A stretch of DNA of 24,224 nucleotides from Amoebophrya sp. AT5.2 (lineage: Eukaryota; Sar; Dinophyceae; Syndiniales; Amoebophryaceae): positions 1-24,224 of the forward strand of contig RXOD01004311.1 in the NCBI GenBank assembly GCA_005223375.1, in the 5' to 3' direction. The notes under the pieces are model-generated. The model was given only the letters and a program-made list of their open reading frames with translations. It did no database searches and was not told where the DNA came from. Both the position numbers and the translations under genes were made by a program. Positions 1-8,675 of the stretch are shown piece after piece. Position 1 is the first letter of the stretch. Each line of letters starts with the position of its first letter.

Positions 1-21
1 AATTAGCGTTAAAATTTCCAA

Positions 22-57
22 AAATGTGCGTTAAAAGTGCGTTAAAAATGCGTTAAA
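22..57 (+). repeat. Left arm of inverted repeat
   Basis: This arm contains GCGTTAAAAGTG followed by two more GCGTTAAA-like units. It pairs with 489-523. Confidence 0.5.
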
Positions 58-488
58 TTTGGGGGCTTTTTTTGTTCAATATACGTTCCGAAACCAATCA
101 GCTCCAATTTAACGCGTTTTTTACGCGTTTTTTTAGGGGGGGGGCAAAATCATTTTACGCGTTTTTTACGCGTTTTTTTTTGGTTGCTGGCTACATGGTT
201 TACCCCTCTTTTTACGCGTTTGCTCTTGGTATGTTTTTTGCGTTTTGCGCTGGCGTTCCTCAAAATTTGCGCCCATTTTGCGCGCATTGTTTCGCGAGGA
301 TTTTGCGAATTTTGCGCGCAAGTTTCTGGGTGTATGTCAGTGGTTTGCTGCTGTGGGCTCGCAGCTTGCGCCACATTTGGCCCCCATGCATTGGATGCAA
401 TGAAGCAGCTGCAGCGCTTCGCGTCGAAGTCTTCTGGTGTGTTTTGGACATGTTTCAAGTGTGGCGCCCATCTACATGCTCGCGCAAC

Positions 489-523
489 TTTAAGGCAAAT
501 TTTAAACACTTTTAACGCCATTT
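489..523 (-). repeat. Right arm of inverted repeat
   Basis: Read on the - strand it gives GCGTTAAAAGTG and then a diverged TTAAA tail, matching 22-57 with one-base gaps and a few substitutions. Confidence 0.5.
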
Positions 524-653
524 AGATGGACAGGGCGCGCCCGCTTGAGTGGTGCCGTTTGCTGCTACTCGAAGTTTTTCGCTCACTAGAACAAGAACAG
601 GAGGCGCTGACGCTTATGCCAGCAATTCACTGCATCGCATCAGAGGCCGAACG

Positions 654-808
654 ATGCGGCTGGGCATATCCACACTAGTTCTGGCCACGGCTCCTTGTTT
701 AGTGTCCGGAAGTGAAAACGTAAACGAGACGCGTAATCTAGTGCCACAAGAACCGCAACACAACGACCAAAGCTGGACATATGCTGCGCTTTACTTTCAA
801 GGCTACGC
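654..808 (+). CDS. Possible first exon with signal peptide, unassigned
   Basis: From the ATG at 654 the frame reads MRLGISTLVLATAPCLVSG, a typical short signal peptide. A hydrophilic stretch with a potential N-glycosylation site (NET) and several aromatic residues follows. A GTATAG donor lies at 809, the same hexamer used as a donor in two better-supported genes of this window. I could not find a following exon that makes a recognisable protein, so this is only a candidate 5' exon or a gene remnant. It might also be a chance ORF. Confidence 0.2.
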
Positions 809-2064
809 GTATAGCGCGGCTGATGGCACTTGTGTGCCCTCCGTATTTTTGTGCCCCCCCCGATCGTGTTCCGATCTTTGTGCTCGCTTGGCAACTCCCG
901 CCCAGCGCCGGAACGTAGCCCAGCAAGAGCATGCAGCCACAAAGACGAGCACCAACAGGGCGAACTTCGGGCGCTGGCGCACGCGACGAATCTGCGCCGA
1001 GACTCCCCCCCCCACTCACTGGCGCACACTGGCAGCCACTCCCTGGCATTGGCGCGCCGATTTCGCTTCTCTGCCCTCCGCTTTCGCAGCAACCTGCTGG
1101 CGTGCCGCTGGCTTTTTCTCGCTGGCGGCAGTAGGTACCTACCGGAGCCGGGCGGGGCCGCTAGTTCGGGCAATCTTCTGATGCCAAGCAGTCGACCGAA
1201 CCGCCCGCGCGTCGCGTATTCCGCGCCGCCGCTTGGAAAAGTTCTAGTTTCCGCCCGGGCACACTTGCGGACAGCGTCGCGCGCGAAGCCGGCGCCGAGT
1301 CGGATCATCGCTTCACATTGACGCCCTCGAGGCGCGCTTTCTCTTGCGCTCCTTGTTATTGTACCCGGGGCACTCTTCGTTTCATTGTTAATTTGTATGC
1401 TCCGCCTTTTTTCGTATTCTCTCGCTGTTATACTTTCGCCGCACTTTGTATTTTTGCGCGCGTTATTTCGTATCAAAGGGCACTCATATTCACGGGGGTA
1501 CACAGTTGCACTGGTTCATATTCATGATCTTCTTCTTGCTCTTGCTGCTCTGTCTACTAACAGTGGTGTGGAGTGGTATCCGTACCTCATGCTCATCCTA
1601 TCATCCTTATATTATCCTAACTCATTTCATTTTTTTGGGGAATTAGATATTTGTTGAATTTCTACTTCCATCTGGCCCACCTGCATCGATTCTTACTGCG
1701 ATCTTCACTTACACTTTGCTTACAGCCATCTCCGCGAAGATCGCCGATGGCACCGATATGGTGTGACCAGGTGGTAAGTGGTAGCCTGGTAGCTCGGTTC
1801 TTTTTGGAGGTCTTCGGGGTTCCTTTTTCTTGTCTTGGGAAGAGGTCAGCAAAAGGAGTAGAACGGCGGCTATGCGCAGTCGGTAGGCCCGGTGAATCTG
1901 CAGCCTACAGCTGGCAATAGATCGCGAACCTAGTCGCCCTGTCCCGGTGTTGCCCTGCTTTCAGGCTGTTCTAGGAGGAGCACCATTCGAACTACGAACT
2001 GGGACTGGATTTGCGTGGCCTCCCTCTCCCTGCTGCCCGTTGTACTCCCCACTTTGCGCCACAG

Positions 2065-2127
2065 TTGGGGCATCATGGTCTCTGAAACCGCCCGCCGCGA
2101 AGCTCCGTGACGCACTCGCCGCCTGCT
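2065..2127 (+). pseudogene. Possible remnant of aldo-keto reductase N-terminal exon
   Basis: After a good acceptor (ACAG at 2061-2064) the frame reads GASWSLKPPAAKLRDALAAC and then hits TAA. The spacing of G-x-x-W, P and a helix ending ALAA resembles the start of an aldo-keto reductase barrel (GTW...P....L..AL..GYRHID). No GT donor follows. The expected catalytic Asp/Tyr segment is not intact downstream; the nearest resemblance is the GIIAIESAPKSWGP reading at about 2159-2200, in another frame. The match is weak and the call is inference. Confidence 0.25.
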
Positions 2128-2266
2128 AAGGACAATCCTCGCCACCCAACTCAACTGGGGATCATCGCCATTGAATCAGCACCCAAATCATGGGGACCCA
2201 TTGCCCCCCACCACTTCGACTTCTTGCGACTTCCTTTACCACTTGCCATCTGGTCCTTTTATAACC

Positions 2267-3329
2267 GTGAAGCGCGAGGAGCTCTGGGTCACCGGGAAGC
2301 TGTGGAACAGCTTCCACCGCAAACAGTTCGTGCAGGAAGCGGTGAAGTGCAGTCTTCGCGATCTGCAGCTCGACTCCATCGACCTGTTTCTCATCCACTG
2401 GCCGGTGGACTTCAAGTGCATGGGGTACTCCCCGGGGGAGCAAATCGTTTTCGACGCCGGCAAAGCGTTTCCGAAAATACCCGAAACAGGCAGGATGGAG
2501 CTCGACGAAGTGGACAACATGGAAACGTGGCAGGCGCTCGAGGACTGCGTAGACAAGGGACTCATCAAAAGCATCGGACTAAGCAACTTCAACGAGGAAC
2601 AGATCGGAGAGGTACGGGACGATTTGCTTGCCGTTTGCGAGCGAGGGCTAGTAGTGCTTACCTCCGTACTGTTGGTTGTAGTTGGAAGTTGTACTGCCAC
2701 GATTATACAGGCATTTCTCAAAGTCACGTCTTCCCCTTCCTCTGAAACTTCCAGATCCTGAGCAAGAGTCGGGTGAAGCCGACCGTTTTGCAGGTGGAGT
2801 GCCACCCTTTTCTGCAGCAGGACTCATTGTTTAAGTACTGCTGCGCCAACGATATAGCGATGACAGCGTACTCGCCACTTGGGGGAAGCACGAACGACCG
2901 GCCCGAGGACGCTCCCTCGCCCCTCAAGGACGACACCATGCTCAGAATCGCGGAGAAGCACGGAAAAAATGTGGGGCAACTCTGCATCAAATACTGCCTG
3001 CAGCGAGGAATCATCTGCATCCCAAAGTCGGTCTCGCCGGAAAGAATCAAGAGCAACAGTACTACTTATCTACTTTTTACAAATAGATGCGATTGCGAAG
3101 GCACAACGAACTCGAACTGTAGCTAGGTAGATGAGACAATCTGAATCTCTCTCAATCAGTGATACTTGAAACACCACCAGGCGAAGTGTTTTCGTGGGAG
3201 CTGTCACCAGGTGACATGGACGAAATCGCGAAGCTGGAGCGAAATTGGCGCGGTTGCGTGCCGTCCGTGGTCGAGGATGGGGTGTCGGTGCCACGAGATG
3301 GCGCGCACAAAGACTTTCCCTTCAAATAA
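2267..3329 (+). CDS. Aldo-keto reductase, N-terminus not recognisable
   Basis: Aldo-keto reductases are NAD(P)H-dependent (beta/alpha)8-barrel enzymes that reduce aldehydes and ketones. Three exons fit by phase: 2267-2611, 2755-3058 and 3181-3329, with introns GTACGG..CCAG and GTACTA..CCAG, together about 265 codons. Family marks in order are REELWVTGKLWN (with the catalytic Lys), LIHWP (with the active-site His), the signature IGLSNFNEEQI, VECHPF, TAYSPLG, and the cofactor-phosphate loop IPKSVSPERIKSN. The C-terminal tail (NWRG...VPRD....FPF) is also typical. Family members are about 310-325 aa, so roughly 50-60 N-terminal residues are missing, including the catalytic Asp and Tyr. Either upstream exons were missed or the gene is degraded at its 5' end. 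The left boundary is where similarity begins; an acceptor may lie at 2271-2272. The substrate cannot be told. Confidence 0.85.
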
Positions 3330-3570
3330 TACAACGAAAAACCACCACAGTTGCCGACCACCGCTCTTGTGCGGTCTAGCTGTATTTGTGCCTCCTTTGT
3401 CGTCATAGTCGTGTTGCTTCATTCAGAATTTTTTTATAATTTTGATTTTTTTTGTTTTCAATTTCAGGCGCGGTTGTTCCTCGCACGGTCCACCACGGAC
3501 CACTCCCTCCGCAGCCTATCCGCCACCTCTACAGAGAAAAGGCGAGCAAAAGGCTCACCGCCCCCTCTAC

Positions 3571-3620
3571 AGACGGCCTGCCCTTGCAAGCTGCTGGTCG
3601 CTTGCGGGGGCAGCCCGTCT
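3571..3620. repeat. Strong 21-bp hairpin with 8-base loop
   Basis: Arms 3571-3591 and 3600-3620 pair over 21 positions with one mismatch and two positions that would be G-U wobbles in + strand RNA. The loop is TGCTGGTC. Flanking bases (CTACAG before, TGCAG after) could extend the pairing with a bulge. It lies about 240 bases after the reductase stop codon. It could be a 3' UTR structure, a small-RNA precursor, or the core of a foldback repeat; the sequence does not decide. Confidence 0.6.
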
Positions 3621-4204
3621 TGCAGTGGTACGGAGCGGCGAGGGAGGACTAGTTTCTCTCTCGCAGAAGTGGTACGGAACTCCGCGGAGGCGTCTGTTGA
3701 ACAGTGCAGTTTCCAAGTGCTGCGGTTGTGCAGCCTCCTCGTCCGCTTGTCAGCTTCGAGCTAGCGGCGCGCCGCGCATGCACAGGATGTTGGTCAGGTC
3801 GCGCGCCTGGGCTAGCCGCGCCTGCAGCTCGAGTTTAGCTCTAGGAAACTTAAAGGCCTGTCTGTGTCTGTGTCGCCGGCGGTAGCTGCCAACACGAACA
3901 CCTCGCTTTATCTTTATGTTTATTGAGTTCGCAGTTCTTGTAAGAGCAAGATCAGGTGGACGCAAAGGAGGAGGTGCTAGACCTTTGCTTGGCGGGGGCC
4001 GGCCCTGCAGCTTGCACGCAGTTAATATGAACAAAAAGAAAAAGACGCCTCGAAAGCAACCCTACGTCATCGCGAATCTGTAAGCTTTTTATCGAGAAGC
4101 GCTACTTGTATTTACATACTACATGTCATTGGGAGAGGTATATGAGGATTTCAAACGAGAGCTGGACGAGTAGACGACGAAAGAAAATACAATGTCATGA
4201 CCAC

Positions 4205-4219
4205 TGTCATTGAATGACA
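4205..4219. repeat. Short perfect palindrome TGTCATTGAATGACA
   Basis: Two 7-base arms around a single central G in non-coding DNA. It could be a dimeric protein-binding site or chance; no neighbouring element supports either reading. Confidence 0.3.
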
Positions 4220-5028
4220 ATAGCAGAACTACCGCAGAAGTGCGGGGGCGAAGCACCGCGCCACAAACCCATAAGACACACACGTAAAAGAATTCAGCCC
4301 CCGCTTTTTGCGAAGAGACTTTTACTTAATCCCTCACGTTGAAAATGAATTCGGGCTCTGTGCTGGATGGGGAGCAGCCTCTGTTTCCGCGGCAGCTCAC
4401 ACTCATCAATGCAGACCAAATGACGAGCGAACAGCCTATCCAAATACAAGTAGGGCCAGATCAGCGTCAGCGGAAAGCTGGGGCGGAGGTTGCGACATGA
4501 TCTAGACAACGTCTCTGCAAAGAGAGATGCTTGAGGCGAGCGAGTGCGAGCGCACCAAACCCAAACGCCGCTGGAATTGAGCGACGGACACGGCACGAAG
4601 ACGAACAAAAACCGCCGTAGAGGTGGACGGCCGGCGCATACAAACAGACTCATTTAGTTTTACCTCCACCTCCACCTCGGTGAAGTACAAGTAGGTGATG
4701 CGGATATTATATTCAAAGTAAAGCGGCTATACGGATACGTCTGTGCTCGGTACGCCCACAGTTTCAATCTACAAAACTTACTTCCTTTTTTTCGCATGGG
4801 TGACGAGGTAGAGCCTAATTGAGATCGCCTTCGCCTTTCGCTTTCACGAGGAGTTGAACTTGACGAACCAGGCCTTGTTATCTCATTCTGCACGTTTTCT
4901 GCTAGTATCTCTCCCGCGCCGGGGCCTCGCCGGCTTTTCCGAAGACTGCGCACACGTACCACGCGGTCACGCTTGTGCCGTTCACTTTCTCACTTCTGAA
5001 GACGGCCCCGTAAGCCCTTTCGCCCAGC

Positions 5029-7992
5029 ATGTCGGCAGCTGCGAGGAACCCGAGCTTCATGGTGCAGAAGCAGATTCGGGACAACTGCAAGCAGGTTCAG
5101 GGGTTCATGGATGAGATCTACCACTGGAGCGAAACCATGGCCAAGGAAGAAAAAGCGAGGGACTACCTTCGGAAAAACCCCGACGCAACGAAACAAGGGG
5201 GGAACAAGAAGCGCGGTGCTTCGTCGGAGAGCAATGCCAGCGCGGGAAGTTCGGGCGCCGGGGGCAGCGCCGCACCGCCGCCGATCCGCGGGCGCACGGT
5301 GCTGCCGACAGCGGGAGAGAAAAAAGCCGGTGCGGCAGGGACGACCGGGAGCGGGGCTAAATCAACCGCGGCTGGCGCGACAACAAAGTCAAAGGCGGAC
5401 GAAACCGGACGAGACGAAGAGCAGTATAGATCAAAGCATTGATAAATTTACTTCCACCTACTATACTTGGAGCCCACTCTTCGCGAGTTTCTGTTTCTGA
5501 AATACCCGCACCATGCGCATTTATTCCACGAGCAGGTAGCTATTGTATGAAATGTAAACGCGATACGCTCTTCTAGCGCAAGCTCTAGCTCATCTAACTC
5601 TTGTTGTATGAAGCATCACTAAGTAATGTATCTATGTATAAGAACGTCATTCAACCTCTACTTGAAATCAGTCTGGAGTTGGCCCGGGACACGACTAGTT
5701 TGCCAAAGTACTACAAAAACTGGAACAAGTACGACGTCGACAAGGAGTGCGAAAAGCTCGAGGAGGACGGAAAGTCCGCGAAACCGGAATTCAACGTAGA
5801 GGAGTACGTTCAGCAGAAGAGGGTACTTGCTTCTGATCAAGCTCCTTTTTGAGTGAGCGTTGTAAAAGTAACAGTTGTACATTGATACACGCTCATCCTT
5901 CAAAGAACTTCATCATCATCCCATAGTCATGGCGTTGGTGTTTTCATTCCCTATGAATGAAAGAATGTATCACGATCTACCGCGGCAGGTGCAGTTTGAC
6001 TCTGAGCACACCTATCTCTCGTCCATTTGCATTTTCATCATTGTTCAGACGACTGCTGCCCGTCCGAACGTCAAAGTGGCAGTACGGACCGCTACTCGCG
6101 CAACCACCGCCGTCGAGTTCAGCACCGCCAAAAAGGAGGAAGCAAACCGGCTCTTCGGAAAAGGAAGGTAAACGAGAACGATGATGGAAGATGAATTCCT
6201 TCGTGACTGAATCAATAAAGATACGTCGCCTGCTCAATCACGCCACGCTGAGCAGTAGAAGCAGCCAGAAGCTGCAGCGAAGGAGCAACTCATTTACATA
6301 TTTACCTCACTCAGGTTCAAGGAAGCCGAAGCTGCGTATCGAGTTGCGCTAACCTACCTTCGTGGCGAGAACGCTGAAGAAGACGAGTTGCAGGTGATTC
6401 TCTACTCAAATATCGCGGCGTGCAACCTCAAGGTTTCAGATTACACTGCCGTCGTGGAGGCCTGCAACGCAGCTCTGAAGGTCCGGCCTGACCACGTGAA
6501 GTCGCTCTTCCGGCGTGGTACCGCCTACACGCACCAAGCAAACTGGCGCAAAGCAGCGCCCGACCTGAGGAAAGCACTGGAACTGGATCCGACAGACGCA
6601 AAATGTAAGTTACTTTTCAACAAAAGTAAGTACTTACTTACTTAGGTAAGTCAGAAGTCACTTCCAGATTGCTGATCGCCTGCGCTGAGTCGCGATACCA
6701 TGCTGCAGTTTAGCGCGGGCGACATAGGGACACGGACAGCTGCAGGGATGATGAGATATGCATAGAGGGCGGCTGTCTGAAAAATCAATGGAAATGAAAC
6801 CGTGTAGCACTCATGCAACATACACTCATCAAACAATCGAGTTATTGCGAATTCTCGGCATAGGCATTTTTATACAGGTCGTGCTGAGCTGTCGTACGTG
6901 GATCGCATGCAGCGCGAAACGCTAGAGAAGACTCGCAAGCATGCCAAATCCGTGATGCAAGATTCCAGTCGCAACCCGCTGCTGCAGATGACTCCGCTCG
7001 TCATCAAAGACAAGTCCGAGCTTGAGATGGATGCGGAGAAAAACAGAGTTGGCGGAAGCTCGGCGTCACGGGCCTCGTGGGACGTTTCTGCAGATAGCAG
7101 CAGCGGCGCGACGGCGACGTCCTCTTCGTCGTCGTCCTCCTCTCGCGCTGCTGGAAACAAGTCTGCGGGCGGTGGTTCGTTGTTTATCTCGTCGCACAGT
7201 GGGCAAGACAGCACGACGGACGAGCACGGGCGTTACATTCCTAAGTCCGTGCGAATGGCAAAACAGCTCGAACGCGAGCAGCAGAAGCAGGCGGAAGCGC
7301 AAAGTTCCTCTGCCGATGGAACAAACAGTAGCGGAACTGCGGCAAGTGCGCCTGCGTCGAAGCAACAGCAGCACCGCGACGTTACGCGGGCGAATTTCTA
7401 CGCGTTTGAGCGCGACTGGAAGCGAGAAATGCATCCGCTGAAGAGGTTCCAGCTTTTGGAAAAAACCGAGATGTTCTCCGACAGTTTCACGACGGAACTG
7501 CTGTTCGAGGTTTGCGACGTTTTCCACGAGGTGTACTCGGGCTTCCACGACTTCTGCACCGCCAGTTTGGGAGCGCAGGATGGTGACGATCTGTCCGAGT
7601 TCGGCTTTGTTCTGTTCGACAATTTCGCGCACTTCGTCTCCCGAAAAAGCGGCATTGTGGAGAAGCTGCACGCCATCAACCGGTGGCCGTTGCTGTGGCA
7701 GAGTCTGGCAGTGCACGAACGGAAAAAGCTGGTTGGGATATTGGAGGGACAGAGGGACGAGCCGCCGAAGAAAAAAGCAGACGTTGCGAAAAATTCATTT
7801 CCAGCTCCTGCAGGAAACCCTGCTGGAGGCGCAAGTTGGCACGCAGTGAACGCTGAAAAGGACCCCGATTGGATGGAGGTGCGGCCTGGGAGCGGTAAAA
7901 AGGGCAGCGGGGAAAAGAATGGCGCTATGCTGCAGCCCGCCGCGCCCGCGAAGAAAATGCCAAAGGCTTGTGATTTAGATGACATGGATTAG
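5029..7992 (+). CDS. RPAP3: RPAP3/SPAG1-family TPR co-chaperone
   Basis: RPAP3 is the TPR subunit of the R2TP/Hsp90 co-chaperone that assembles RNA polymerases, snoRNPs and PIKK kinases; its relative SPAG1 acts in axonemal dynein assembly. Five exons join with matching phases: 5029-5423, 5672-5822, 6049-6167, 6315-6604 and 6878-7992, giving about 689 aa (human RPAP3 is 665). Domains in order: an N-terminal family helix (VQGFMDEIYHWSE, residues 23-35); the NWNKYDVDKECEKLEED segment (about 148-164), matching the W.K.DVD motif of RPAP3 and SPAG1; one TPR domain (about 207-315); a Ser/Ala/Gln-rich linker; and an RPAP3_C (Monad-binding) domain at about 491-608, starting NFYAFERDWKREMHPLKR. Human RPAP3 has two TPR domains and I see one. 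The ATG at 5029 directly precedes the conserved N-terminus. RPAP3 versus SPAG1 assignment is open. Confidence 0.82.
6605..6631 (+). promoter_or_regulatory. Tandem in-phase 5' splice sites
   Basis: Two GTAAGT donors at 6605 and 6626 both leave the reading frame in phase 1, with no stop between them. Use of the second would add seven residues (about CKLLFNK) after DAK at the end of the TPR domain before the next exon resumes with RAEL. A third GTAAGT at 6646 lies after an in-frame TAG and is not usable. Confidence 0.5.
6624..6639. repeat. Perfect 16-bp palindrome in intron
   Basis: AAGTAAGTACTTACTT equals its own reverse complement. It overlaps the second splice donor of the RPAP3-like gene and could fold that donor into a hairpin. 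Confidence 0.6.
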
Positions 7993-8675
7993 CCGGCCCC
8001 GGCAAACTAAGGTAGAACGCGATGGCGATGTGTCGGACGAGATGGTGGAGTGGTTCTTCTGGCGGATAACGAGAACCCTATTCTCGTACTGGCATAGACG
8101 CGTATGATGTCTTATTTATTCGCACTCGTGCAATACCATGACCACCGCGGAAGCGGAAGTGCCTTCGCGCAAAGTACGCTTACAACGCGTATTGCGTTTG
8201 ATTGTTCGGTCCTGCAGCGATGGCTGAAACCCATCGGTATCGTGACTACTTCTGCCTTTGACGGCCTTGTTTGTGAGAACCACGGTGACGACGTCAACTC
8301 ATCAATACGACGACGACAAGAAAGACAAAGTCGAAGTCTTTTTGAATCTATCGTGCGTTCTTTCACCAGTGGATCATGGGTCGTGTGGTCGCAGAAGGAG
8401 ACAGGACGATACGTCGATCGCTACTGCTTCCATGACTTGCAGTTTTTGTAATTTCTATTTCAGTAGTAAAAAAACGTCGCAGAGGTGGAGGACGAAGCTG
8501 GTGACGGGACCGAGAAACTAAACAGACGACGAGTTGTAGAACGAACGGGCGGTTGTAGCACCACACCACGCATCGACACACACTACTATTAATTTGTTTA
8601 TCGGACGATCTCGTAGCCTCCTGCAGCTGCAAATCAAATTCAGTGTTCAACACTTGCCAATCGCCGCGTCTCGCC
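7993..8675. other. Intergenic region, no gene seen
   Basis: This short spacer runs from the RPAP3-like stop codon to the next ATG. The frames open here (for example 8104-8451) give no domain, signal peptide or coherent composition. It presumably holds the 3' UTR of one gene and the 5' flank of the next; I see no TATA-like or poly(A) signal I would trust. Confidence 0.5.

Larger units (their letters stand above)
1..525. mobile_element. T-rich element framed by inverted repeats (MITE-like)
   Basis: This stretch is unlike the rest of the window. It holds several GCGTTAAA copies in 1-57, runs of TTTTACGCG or TTTAACGCG in 108-225, and TTTTGCGC-type words up to about 330. The segment 22-57 matches the reverse complement of 489-523 over roughly 35 bases with a few mismatches and gaps, so the two ends form an imperfect terminal inverted repeat. 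No transposase or credible protein is encoded inside. This fits a small non-autonomous DNA element or a foldback repeat. The left end may extend beyond the window, and I could not identify a target-site duplication. Confidence 0.45.
526..2266 (+). other. Gene-poor stretch, possible broken exons
   Basis: I see no convincing complete gene here. The stretch 830-1330 is GC-rich and has open frames on both strands, but their translations are Arg/Pro/Ser-rich and look like chance frames. Two weak coding hints are listed separately: a signal-peptide-like ORF at 654 and an aldo-keto-reductase-like fragment near 2065. The rest, 1330-2060, has mixed composition with pyrimidine-rich runs and no recognisable product. 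Confidence 0.5.
3330..5028. other. Intergenic region with hairpins, no gene seen
   Basis: ORFs on both strands here translate into Arg/Ser/Cys-rich chance peptides with no domain. The stretch holds a strong hairpin at 3571-3620, the repeated word AGTGGTACGGA at about 3624 and 3667, a perfect small palindrome at 4205-4219, and a short CCGCA/TGCGG hairpin at 4232-4245. A CCTCCA-type microrepeat lies at about 4662-4677. It probably includes the 3' UTR of the reductase gene and the promoter and 5' UTR of the next gene. Confidence 0.5.

Noticed and set aside
72..515. 147-codon + frame in the T-rich element
   Set aside because: The Phe/Arg/Cys-rich translation comes from the TTTTACGCG repeats, not from a protein.
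640..1503. 287-codon open frame on the - strand
   Set aside because: Arg/Ser/Ala-rich with no domain, overlapping GC-rich DNA where several frames are open at once; it behaves like a chance frame.
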